From Acidimicrobiales bacterium (GTDB taxonomy: Bacteria; Actinomycetota; Acidimicrobiia; Acidimicrobiales; DATDAH01), in contig JAEUJM010000029.1 of assembly GCA_016794585.1 (NCBI GenBank), positions 1 to 64,000 of the forward strand: a stretch of DNA of 64,000 bases, in the 5' to 3' direction. The notes under the pieces were generated by a model, which worked only from the letters and a program-made list of their open reading frames with translations, was not told the DNA's origin and made no database searches. Positions 25,224-32,597 of this stretch are shown one piece after another (position 1 is the stretch's first letter; each line of letters begins with the position of its first letter). The position numbers and the translations under genes are program-made.

Positions 25224-26930
25224 ATGCCCACCCCGCGCAGCCTGACCACCGCCCCCCACCGTGACTTCGACCTCGAGGTGGTGGCGGGCGAGTGGCCCAC
25301 CGACATCAGCGGCGAGGTGCTCTACTCGAGCCCGCTGAACGGCCACGGCATCCCCTACGCCATCTTCGACTTCGGCGCGATCTGCCGGCTCTCGCTCGAG
25401 GCGGGCTCCCGCGGCGCCGCCCCGGGCCGTTTCCGCTGGCAGAGCGTGGCCATCGACACGCCGAGCAAGCGGCTGTGGGAGCGCCACCCCGAGGTCTTCC
25501 GAGCCGGGCCCACGGGCTACACCTCGCCCTTCGGCTCGCCCAACGCGGCCAACACCGCCCCTCTGCCGTGGGGCGACCGGCTCTACGCCACCTGGGACGC
25601 GGGCCGGCCCGTCGAGCTGCACCCCGAGACCCTCGAGTACGTGTCCGAGGTCGGCCACATCGACACCTGGGGTGGGCCGTCGATGGGCCACGCCAACGTG
25701 TTGCCCTTCGTGCTCTCCTCCGCCCACCCCGTCGCCGACCCCGAGCGCCACTGCCTCTGGACGGTGAAGCTCGAGATCGGCGCCGCCGGCCTCGTGCCCT
25801 CCCTCGTGCGCTACGACCGCGCCGACGGCACGAAGGTGGCCCACTGGCCCCTCGAGGGGATCGCCTTCAACGGCTCGATCCACACCGTCAGCCAGACGCG
25901 CGACTGGGTCATCCTCTGCGACAGCGGCAACTTCAAGCCCGACCTCGACGAGATGCTCGGTGGCGAGCGCACCACCACCATCGACGCCGAGGTGCCGGTG
26001 TGGCTCATCCGCAAGGACGCCCTGGAGGGGCTGGCCCCGGGCACGCCCGTGGCGCCGGTGTGCTTCACCATGTCGCCCCCGAACGGGCACTACTACGCCC
26101 GCTGGGACGACACCGACGGCATCTCGGTCGTCTGGGAGGGCATGGACCTGATGGACCTCGCCCTCTACCTGCGCCCCGACGACGTCGACGTCAACGGCAA
26201 CCCCGTCGACCCCGCGGCGGTCGGGCTCTACAACATGTCGATGGCCCCGGAGACCATCTGCGAGGTGGTCTTCGACCCCGAGACCGGCAAGGTCCTCGAG
26301 CAGGGCGTGTTCAAGGAGGACTGGACCTACAACCTCCAGCTCTCGGCCATGGACTGGAGCACCGAGGGCATGAGCGCTCCCACCCTGCACCACGTCGACT
26401 ACCAGGGGTGCCGCCCCGGCAACGTCTCGGCGCGGGCCGCGCGGCTCTACGAGGGGCGGATCGACCTCGACCGTCTCCGCGAGGAGACCCCCGGGGCCCT
26501 CTGCTCGTTCGAGCGGGGCTCGATGGAGCTGAAGGCGCGTTGGGAGTACCCCGACACCGCCGACCACATCACCTCGCCGGCGTTCGCCCCGCGTGCGGTG
26601 GGCTCGGTCGCGGGCACCAGCGCCTACGCCGGGACCTCGCCCGGCGGCCACGACGGCTACGTCGTCCAGCCCGTGTGCAACGACGACGGCCTGCGCATCG
26701 AGCTCTTCGACGCCGCCCGCGTCGGCGACGGACCGATCGCCGTGCTGAAGGGCACCAACCGGGAGACCATCCCCTTCGTCCTGCACTCCGCCTGGTCGCC
26801 GTCGCACCACGAGCTGGTCGACGCCGAGCGCCTGACCTTCTCCTCCGAGCTGAGCGACGAGGCCCTGGCCTCGCTTCCCGAGGAGCTGCGCGCCGCGGTG
26901 CACGAGGTCGCCGCCGAGCTCGACGGCTGA
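25224..26930 (+). CDS. Carotenoid cleavage oxygenase family protein 2
   Basis: A 568-aa second member of the iron-dependent carotenoid/stilbene oxygenase family, only distantly similar to the one at 21473-22933. Candidate iron ligands are the His in SSAHPVADP, NGSIHTVSQ, PPNGHYYARW and FVLHSAWSP. The N-terminus has the family-like SGEVLYSSPLNGHG in place of the usual NGP motif. ATG at 25224 follows GAGGAG. Two paralogous cleavage enzymes in one regulon suggest two double-bond cleavages or two related substrates. It is convergent with the TetR gene. Confidence 0.86.
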   Translation: MPTPRSLTTAPHRDFDLEVVAGEWPTDISGEVLYSSPLNGHGIPYAIFDFGAICRLSLEAGSRGAAPGRFRWQSVAIDTPSKRLWERHPEVFRAGPTGYTSPFGSPNAANTAPLPWGDRLYATWDAGRPVELHPETLEYVSEVGHIDTWGGPSMGHANVLPFVLSSAHPVADPERHCLWTVKLEIGAAGLVPSLVRYDRADGTKVAHWPLEGIAFNGSIHTVSQTRDWVILCDSGNFKPDLDEMLGGERTTTIDAEVPVWLIRKDALEGLAPGTPVAPVCFTMSPPNGHYYARWDDTDGISVVWEGMDLMDLALYLRPDDVDVNGNPVDPAAVGLYNMSMAPETICEVVFDPETGKVLEQGVFKEDWTYNLQLSAMDWSTEGMSAPTLHHVDYQGCRPGNVSARAARLYEGRIDLDRLREETPGALCSFERGSMELKARWEYPDTADHITSPAFAPRAVGSVAGTSAYAGTSPGGHDGYVVQPVCNDDGLRIELFDAARVGDGPIAVLKGTNRETIPFVLHSAWSPSHHELVDAERLTFSSELSDEALASLPEELRAAVHEVAAELDG

Positions 26931-26935
26931 GCTCC

Positions 26936-26958
26936 TGCCGGGCGGGTCGGCCCGGCAG
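26936..26958. terminator. Hairpin between convergent genes
   Basis: CTGCCGG (26936-26942) pairs with CCGGCAG (26952-26958) across a 9-nt loop in the 28-bp gap between carotenoid oxygenase 2 and the TetR gene. It could end transcription from both sides. No T-tract. Confidence 0.45.
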
Positions 26959-27573
26959 TCAGCGGGTGGCGCCGTACCCGCGCAGGATGCGGTCGGTCAC
27001 CTCGGTGACGAGCGTCTCCTCGCCGGCGGCGTCGAGGCCGAGACCGAGCAGGCAGATGTTGGCCACGCCGTGGACCCCCGCCCAGATGCTGAGGGCGACG
27101 ACCATGGGGTCGTCCGCCTCGAGGTCGCCGGCGGCGATGGCGTCCTCCAGGGCGCCGGTGGCCATGCGGAACGCCTTGGTGGCCGCCGGCAGCTCCGTCG
27201 CCCCGGGCAGCGCCGCCAGCTCCCCGAAATCGGGCGGGAAGAGGAACATCACCCGGAACAGCTCCCGGTCCTCGCGCGCCATCCGCACGTAGTTGCGGCA
27301 CTGTGCCCGGACCCGGTCGAGGGGGCGGTCGGGGTCGGCGGCGGCGTCGATCTCGACGTACCGGGCCATCAGGTCGTCGAACTGGCGCTCGGCCACCGCG
27401 CGGAGGAGATCCTCCTTGTCGGTGAAGTGGGCGTAGAGCGCCGGCGCGCTCACCCCGAACCGGTTGCCGAGGGCACGCAGCGTGAGGGCGTCGAGTCCCT
27501 CGCTCGAGACCAGCGCCCGGGCCTCGTCGACGATCGCGTCCCGTCGCAGCGGCGGACGGGCGGCGGCGGACAC
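26959..27573 (-). CDS. TetR-family transcriptional regulator
   Basis: A 204-aa repressor with an N-terminal helix-turn-helix: ALTLRALGNRFGVSAPALYAHF at about residues 24-45 contains the turn GVSAPALY and the conserved FTDKEDLL that follows. The C-terminal domain (about 70-204) binds an unknown ligand and resembles the TetR_C WHG-type sequences. GTG start at 27573, 22 bp after the flavin monooxygenase stop, probably the same transcript. It is the only regulator near the three TTAAC palindrome-controlled starts and is the proposed repressor of that regulon (inference). Confidence 0.87.
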   Translation of the reverse strand: MSAAARPPLRRDAIVDEARALVSSEGLDALTLRALGNRFGVSAPALYAHFTDKEDLLRAVAERQFDDLMARYVEIDAAADPDRPLDRVRAQCRNYVRMAREDRELFRVMFLFPPDFGELAALPGATELPAATKAFRMATGALEDAIAAGDLEADDPMVVALSIWAGVHGVANICLLGLGLDAAGEETLVTEVTDRILRGYGATR

Positions 27574-27595
27574 GCGGGGATCGTACCCCCGGGCG

Positions 27596-28762
27596 TCAGT
27601 CCGCTTCCCCGGTGCCCGGGGTCCCCCCGGCACGACCGGTGCGGGCCGGACCCCCCAACGCCACCTCGTCGAAGCGCTGCCGGGTGATGCGGTCCGGGGT
27701 GAGGCGGAGCGCGAGGTCCCGGGCCCGGCGGGACAGGGGGCCACGGATGCGGCTCAGGCCGCCCAGGCGGCGGGCGTCGAGCTGGATCCGGCGCACGCGG
27801 TCGTGACGGGCTTCGACGTACGCGGCGAAGCCAGCGTCGAGATCGGTCGCCCCGGTGTCGCCGCCGAGCACCCGCCCGAGCACGACGGCGTCCTCGATGG
27901 CCATGGCGGCGCCCTGGCCGAGGTTCGGGGTCATGGCGTGGGAGGCGTCACCGAGCAGCGGGAGGCGGGCCGTGCCCCACAGGGGCTCGTCGAGCTCGCA
28001 CAGGTCGTGGTGCAGCGGCGGCGGCTCGTCGAGGCCGTCGATGACCGCGGCGGCCGGGGCGGGGAAGCCGGCGAAGCGGTGACGCAGGTCGTCGAGATCC
28101 ACGTCGCCCGACCGGCCTTCGGGGGCGGCCTGGACGAGGAAGTAGTAGACGCGGTCGCCCGGCACCTGCACGAGTCCGATGCGACTCCGTGGCCCCCACC
28201 ACTCGACCGCCGACTCCAGCCCGGGGTTGGGCGCGAAGCCCCGCCAGCACGTGTCACCCGAGTAGCGGACGTCGCCGCCGCCGTGGGCGAGGCGGCAGGA
28301 CGAGTGCAGGCCATCGGCGCCGACCACCAGGTCGAAGTCCTCGGGCGCGCTGCCCGCCACCGAGACCTCCGGCGCGGCCGGGTCCACCGCCGTGACCGCG
28401 GCCCCGAGGCGCAGATCCACCGGGGCGCCCGCGCCGAGGGCGGCGACGAGAGCGGCGTGGACGTCCGCCCGGGCGCAACCCAGGGTCGGCCCGAGGGTGT
28501 GCCGGTGGGCGGCGGCCGGCGACGCGGTGAGCAGGACGTCGTCCGAGCGGCGCAGCTCGATCGCCGGGAGCTCCACGCCGAGGGCGCCGACGTCGACTCC
28601 GACCCGGGCCAGGCACGCCACCGCGTTCGGGGCGAGCACGATGCCCGCGCCGACCGGCGCGAAGGCCGGCGCCGCCTCGAAGAGCGTCACCTCGTGCCGC
28701 TCCCGCAGCGCCAGCGCCGCGGTCAGCCCGCCGATCCCACCGCCCACGATCCCGATGCGCAC
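27596..28762 (-). CDS. FAD-dependent monooxygenase, group A
   Basis: An NAD(P)H-dependent single-component flavin hydroxylase of the p-hydroxybenzoate hydroxylase type. 388 aa with the N-terminal GIVGGGIGGLTAAL dinucleotide fold (residues 4-17), the DG motif in VGADGLHSSCR and the GD motif LLGDASHAMTPNLGQG. GTG at 28762. It is followed by the TetR gene 22 bp downstream. Its substrate is probably a phenolic or other ring compound; position beside the oxygenase regulon suggests it belongs to the same pathway, but no TTAAC site lies before it. Confidence 0.9.
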   Translation of the reverse strand: MRIGIVGGGIGGLTAALALRERHEVTLFEAAPAFAPVGAGIVLAPNAVACLARVGVDVGALGVELPAIELRRSDDVLLTASPAAAHRHTLGPTLGCARADVHAALVAALGAGAPVDLRLGAAVTAVDPAAPEVSVAGSAPEDFDLVVGADGLHSSCRLAHGGGDVRYSGDTCWRGFAPNPGLESAVEWWGPRSRIGLVQVPGDRVYYFLVQAAPEGRSGDVDLDDLRHRFAGFPAPAAAVIDGLDEPPPLHHDLCELDEPLWGTARLPLLGDASHAMTPNLGQGAAMAIEDAVVLGRVLGGDTGATDLDAGFAAYVEARHDRVRRIQLDARRLGGLSRIRGPLSRRARDLALRLTPDRITRQRFDEVALGGPARTGRAGGTPGTGEAD

Positions 28763-28798
28763 CCCGCCATCCTCGCGCCCGGCACCGCGGGCCCGCCG

Positions 28799-29245
28799 CT
28801 ACAGGGTGAAGCGGTAGATGTTGGTCTCGCGGGGGATGAAGCCGAGGCGCAGGTAGAGGCGGTTGGCGGCCTCGCGGGTGGGGCGGCTGGTGAGGTCCAC
28901 CGTCTTGGCGCCCTCGGCACGCGCCCGTTCGAGGGCGTGGCGGTTGAGGGCCTCGCCCACCCCCTGGCCGCGGGCGGCCTCGTCGACCACGACGTCCTCG
29001 ATCCAGGCGCGGATGCCCGTGGGGATGGGGAACACGACGAGGGTGAGCGAGCCGAGGATCCGGCCGGCCGGGTCATCGTCGCCGTCGCGCGCCACCAGCA
29101 GGATCGACGCCGGCGATTCGATGATGTGGCGTAGCTCGTCGTCGGTGGGCGGCGGGTTGGACGACGAGAGCTGCGGGACGAGGCGGTCGAAGGCCTCGCG
29201 CAGGTCGGCGGTGAGCTCGGTCTGCTCGCGGACCGAGACGGTCAC
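28799..29245 (-). CDS. GNAT-family N-acetyltransferase
   Basis: A 148-aa acetyl-CoA-dependent transferase. The acetyl-CoA loop RGQGVGEALNRHALERA (Q/RxxGxG/A) is at about residues 90-106, preceded by the strand WIEDVVVDEAA and followed by ANRLYLRLGFIPRETNIYR, which is typical of GNAT C-termini. The start is GTG at 29245, overlapping the citrate synthase stop (GTGA), so it is coupled to that gene. Acceptor unknown. Confidence 0.88.
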   Translation of the reverse strand: MTVSVREQTELTADLREAFDRLVPQLSSSNPPPTDDELRHIIESPASILLVARDGDDDPAGRILGSLTLVVFPIPTGIRAWIEDVVVDEAARGQGVGEALNRHALERARAEGAKTVDLTSRPTREAANRLYLRLGFIPRETNIYRFTL

Positions 29246-30810
29246 GGCGCGGGGACGGGTTGCGGCGGCGGCGGGCCGACGTAGCGGGCGCTGGGCCGGA
29301 TGATCCGGTTGTCCGCCGCCTGCTCGAGGATGTTGGCGCACCAGCCGATGACCCGGCTCGACGCGAACGTCGGCGTGAACATCTCGCGGGGCAGGCCGCA
29401 GCGGTCCATCACCACGCCGGCGTAGAACTCGACGTTGGCGTAGAGCTCGCGGCCGGGCTTCAGCTCGGCGAGGGTGTCGACCACGGCCTTCTCGACCTGC
29501 ACGGCGAAGGCGGCCTTGTCGCCCCCGAGGCGCTGCGCGACCGACTTCAGCAGCACCGAGCGGGGGTCGTCGGTCTTGTAGACGCGGTGACCGAAGCCCA
29601 TGATGCGGTCGCCGTTCTCGACGGCGTTGCGCACCCAGGCCTCGGTGTTCTCGGGCGAGCCGATCTCGTCGAGCATGGCCAGGGCCCGGCTGGGGGCCCC
29701 GCCGTGCAGCGGGCCGGACAGGGCGCCGATGCCGCCCACCACGGCGGCCACGAGGTCGGCGCCGGTGGAGGTGATGACCCGGGCGGTGAAGGTCGACGCG
29801 TTGAACCCGTGGTCGATGGTGGTGATGAGGTACTGCTCGACCCCCCGGGCCTCGTCGACACCGGGCTCCTCGCCGGTGAGCATGTAGAGGTAGTTCGCCG
29901 CGTAGCCGAGCGTCGGGTGGGGCTCGATGACCTCGTCGCCCTCACGGAGGCGGTACAGCGCGGTGAGGATCGTGGGGATCACCGCGCACACCTGCATCGC
30001 GTTCTGGCGCAATTCGGCGGCGCTGATGTCGAGCGACGCCTTGAAGTCGAGGCTGGCGCCGAGCAGCGACACCGCGGTGCGCAGGCCGTCGAGGGGCACG
30101 AACTCCTCCCCCGCCGAGGCGATGGCGGGCAGCTCGCGGCGGACGGAGTCGGGCAGGGTGCGGTTGGCCACGATCTCGTCCAGGAAGGACGCCCGCTGGG
30201 CCTCGGTGGGCAGCTCCCCCTCGAACAGCAGGTACCAGACGTCCTCCAACGAGCGCTTCTCGGCCAGCTCGACCGCCGAGTACTGGCGGTAGTGGTAGAA
30301 GCCCTCCTGGCCCCGGACGTCGCCGACCTCGGTCTCGGCCACGATCACGCCGGCGAGGCCTTTGGGCGCCTCGATGTGGCCCGGGTGGGTGACCGGTTCG
30401 ATGCTGGCCACCTTCATGAGGTCGCGCATCGACACGATGCCCACCAGGGCGCCGTTCTCGACCACCGGCAGATGGCGGTAGCCGGCCTCGGAGAGCTTCG
30501 TGAAGGCGGCGCCGGCGGAGACGTCGGCGCCGAGGGTGGCCGGCGCTTCGGTCATCCACTCGGCCACCTTGGTGCCGTCGGGATCGCTACCCGAGGCGGC
30601 GAAGCGCACGAGGTCGCGCTCGGTGAGGATGCCGATGGGGCGGTCCCCGTCGGCCACCACGACCGACCCCACCCCGTGCTCGACCATGCGGGCGCTGGCC
30701 TCGGCGATGGTCTCGGAGGGCACCGCGGTCACCACCGAACGGCTCATCACCTCACCGACGGTTCGTACGACGGCACCTTCGGCCACGAGCCCTCCACCTC
30801 TGTTCGTCAT
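29242..30810 (-). CDS. Citrate synthase with N-terminal CBS pair
   Basis: Condenses acetyl-CoA and oxaloacetate to citrate. The N-terminal 135 residues form two CBS motifs (VVTAVPSETIAEASARM and the GYRHLPVVENGALVGIVSMRDL repeat), a nucleotide-sensing Bateman module. The citrate synthase domain (about 155-505) has the His residues in DHGFNAST, GPLHGGAPS and GFGHRVYK. The catalytic Asp position reads NVEFYAG, so it is Glu, as in some actinobacterial CitA-type enzymes. 522 aa from ATG 30810; the frame is open further upstream without a better start. The fusion suggests direct control by adenylates or SAM (inference). Confidence 0.9.
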   Translation of the reverse strand: MTNRGGGLVAEGAVVRTVGEVMSRSVVTAVPSETIAEASARMVEHGVGSVVVADGDRPIGILTERDLVRFAASGSDPDGTKVAEWMTEAPATLGADVSAGAAFTKLSEAGYRHLPVVENGALVGIVSMRDLMKVASIEPVTHPGHIEAPKGLAGVIVAETEVGDVRGQEGFYHYRQYSAVELAEKRSLEDVWYLLFEGELPTEAQRASFLDEIVANRTLPDSVRRELPAIASAGEEFVPLDGLRTAVSLLGASLDFKASLDISAAELRQNAMQVCAVIPTILTALYRLREGDEVIEPHPTLGYAANYLYMLTGEEPGVDEARGVEQYLITTIDHGFNASTFTARVITSTGADLVAAVVGGIGALSGPLHGGAPSRALAMLDEIGSPENTEAWVRNAVENGDRIMGFGHRVYKTDDPRSVLLKSVAQRLGGDKAAFAVQVEKAVVDTLAELKPGRELYANVEFYAGVVMDRCGLPREMFTPTFASSRVIGWCANILEQAADNRIIRPSARYVGPPPPQPVPAP

Positions 30811-30992
30811 TCGTCCAAGTCCAGCGTGCGCTGCGTCCCGGCGGGACCACCGGAACGGTGGCGCACTCCGCACGGCGATCTTACCGAGCAAGGCCCCTCG
30901 GAGCGGCGGCCGGGAGGGAGGTGTCGGAGCCCGACGGCGCCCGTCGGGTCGGCAGGGGAGGCAGCACCGGAGGGGCTGGATAGCGTGAGGGG

Positions 30993-31844
30993 ATGCTCCG
31001 CTGGACCGCCCGTCCCCGGCTGCGCCGTCCGGTCATGGTCTGTGCGTTCGAGGGATGGAACGACGCCGGCGACGCCTCGTCGTACGCCGCCCGCTACCTG
31101 GCCGAGCGCTGGGACCTGCGCACCTTCGCCGACCTCGACCCCGAGGACTACTTCGACTTCACCAGCACCCGGCCCCGGGTGCGCCTCGACGACGGCCACC
31201 AGCGCGAGATCGTGTGGCCGGCCAACGAGCTCGCTGCCGGTTCCCTGCCGGGCACCGACCGTGACGTCATCATCCTCACCGGCACCGAGCCGCAGCTGCG
31301 GTGGCGCACCTTCTGCGAGCAGATCGTCGAGGTGGCCACCACCTTCGAGGTCGAGCTCGTGGTCACCCTCGGCGCCCTCCTGGCCGAGGTGCCGCACTCC
31401 CGGCCCGTGTCGGTGATCGGCACCGCCGTCGACCAGGGTCTCATCGACCGCCTCGGCCTGGCCCGCTCCAGCTACGAGGGCCCCACGGGCATCGTCGGCG
31501 TCCTCCAGGAGGCCTGCGCGCGTGCCGGCGTGCCCGCGGCGTCGCTGTGGGCCGCCGTCCCCACCTACGTGCCCGGCGCCCCCTCCCCCAAGGCCGCCCT
31601 CGCCCTCGTCGAGCGGACGTGCGGGCTGCTCGACGTCTCCGTCGCCGCCACCGACCTCGAGATCGCCACCGCCGCCTATGAGCGCCAGATCGACGAGCTC
31701 GTCGACGAAGACGACGAGACCGCCGACTACGTGGCCAACCTCGAGGCGCGCTTCGACGACGGTGAGATCGACGAGGAGCTCACCGACGTCAGCTCGCTCG
31801 TGGAAGAGGTCGAGCGCTTCCTGCGCTCCACCGGCGAGAACTGA
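30993..31844 (+). CDS. PAC2 family protein
   Basis: A 283-aa protein of the PAC2 family, related to the proteasome-assembly chaperone 2 fold; actinobacterial members are conserved and their role is not established. Seen features are MVCAFEGWNDAGDAS at residues 15-29, DVIILTGTEPQLRW mid-protein, a GALLAEVPHSRP segment and an acidic C-terminal helix (IDELVDEDDETADYVANLEARF region). ATG at 30993 follows GTGAGGGG. It is divergent from the citrate synthase gene and convergent with the NUDIX gene. Confidence 0.85.
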   Translation: MLRWTARPRLRRPVMVCAFEGWNDAGDASSYAARYLAERWDLRTFADLDPEDYFDFTSTRPRVRLDDGHQREIVWPANELAAGSLPGTDRDVIILTGTEPQLRWRTFCEQIVEVATTFEVELVVTLGALLAEVPHSRPVSVIGTAVDQGLIDRLGLARSSYEGPTGIVGVLQEACARAGVPAASLWAAVPTYVPGAPSPKAALALVERTCGLLDVSVAATDLEIATAAYERQIDELVDEDDETADYVANLEARFDDGEIDEELTDVSSLVEEVERFLRSTGEN

Positions 31845-31849
31845 CCGCC

Positions 31850-31867
31850 GACCGGCGCCGCCCGGTC
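31850..31867. terminator. Weak hairpin at a convergent junction
   Basis: GACCGG and CCGGTC are separated by six bases in the 23-bp gap between the PAC2 and NUDIX genes. The stem is short, so termination activity is only possible. Confidence 0.3.
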
Positions 31868-32557
31868 CTACTCGTCGTCGGGCGCGTCCCGCCACGGGGG
31901 TGTGCGGGGGGCGTCGAAGAGCACCTCGATGGCCTCGCCGCGGATGGCGGCGAACACGTGCTGGCCCCACTGCTCGAAGCCGGCGAGGGGCTCGGGCAGG
32001 GCGTCGGCCGGGAACCAGCCCACGTCCCGGCACTCGAGGGGGTGGGCGCGGAGCTCGCCGCCGGTGGCCCGGCAGTGGAACACGATCGAGTAGAGCGGCA
32101 CATGGGTGAAGCCGAGGCGCATGCCGTCGAGCACGGCGATGGGCCGGAGCACCTCGCACTCGATGCCGGTCTCCTCCTCGACCTCCTTCAGGGCGATCTC
32201 GGACGGCGAGTACCCGATGTCCGCCCACCCGGTCGGGTAGAGCCACACCCCCGAGTCGGCCCGCTGCACGAGCAGGATCTCGTCGGCGTCGTTGCTGACC
32301 ACGGCCCCGACGGCCACCTTGGGGGTGACGTAGCCGGGCACACCCTGGCCGACGTGCTTCATCCATTCGACCGCGATGGCGTCGGCGTCCCACTCGTGGG
32401 CGGCAGCGGCCCGGATGTCGGCGGCGACCGCCAGCACCTCCTGGAAGCGCTCCTGCTCGTAGAGGCTCTCGGTGAAGCCCAGGCCCGTCCGGGCGATCCC
32501 CGACAGCGCCTCGCTCCAGCGCAGGAGATCGGCGTGACTCGGGGGCTGGGGCGTCAT
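31868..32557 (-). CDS. NUDIX hydrolase with N-terminal NUDIX_N-type region
   Basis: Hydrolyses nucleoside diphosphates linked to another group, as in ADP-ribose pyrophosphatases. The NUDIX box is ADIGYSPSEIALKEVEEETG with Lys in place of the usual Arg before EVEEE, a tolerated change in several members. Residues 1-65 form a helical N-terminal domain as in NUDIX_N proteins, and VAVGAVVSNDADEILLVQR starts the catalytic fold. 229 aa, ATG at 32557. Neighbour of glnD on the same strand with 40 bp between. Confidence 0.88.
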   Translation of the reverse strand: MTPQPPSHADLLRWSEALSGIARTGLGFTESLYEQERFQEVLAVAADIRAAAAHEWDADAIAVEWMKHVGQGVPGYVTPKVAVGAVVSNDADEILLVQRADSGVWLYPTGWADIGYSPSEIALKEVEEETGIECEVLRPIAVLDGMRLGFTHVPLYSIVFHCRATGGELRAHPLECRDVGWFPADALPEPLAGFEQWGQHVFAAIRGEAIEVLFDAPRTPPWRDAPDDE

Positions 32558-32597
32558 CGCCGTCGACCCTACCGCCCCCGCCCGGTCGGTCGACCCG

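Noticed and set aside
31868-32557. NUDIX box with Lys for Arg
   Set aside because: This conservative change occurs in many NUDIX proteins and the EE metal ligands are intact.
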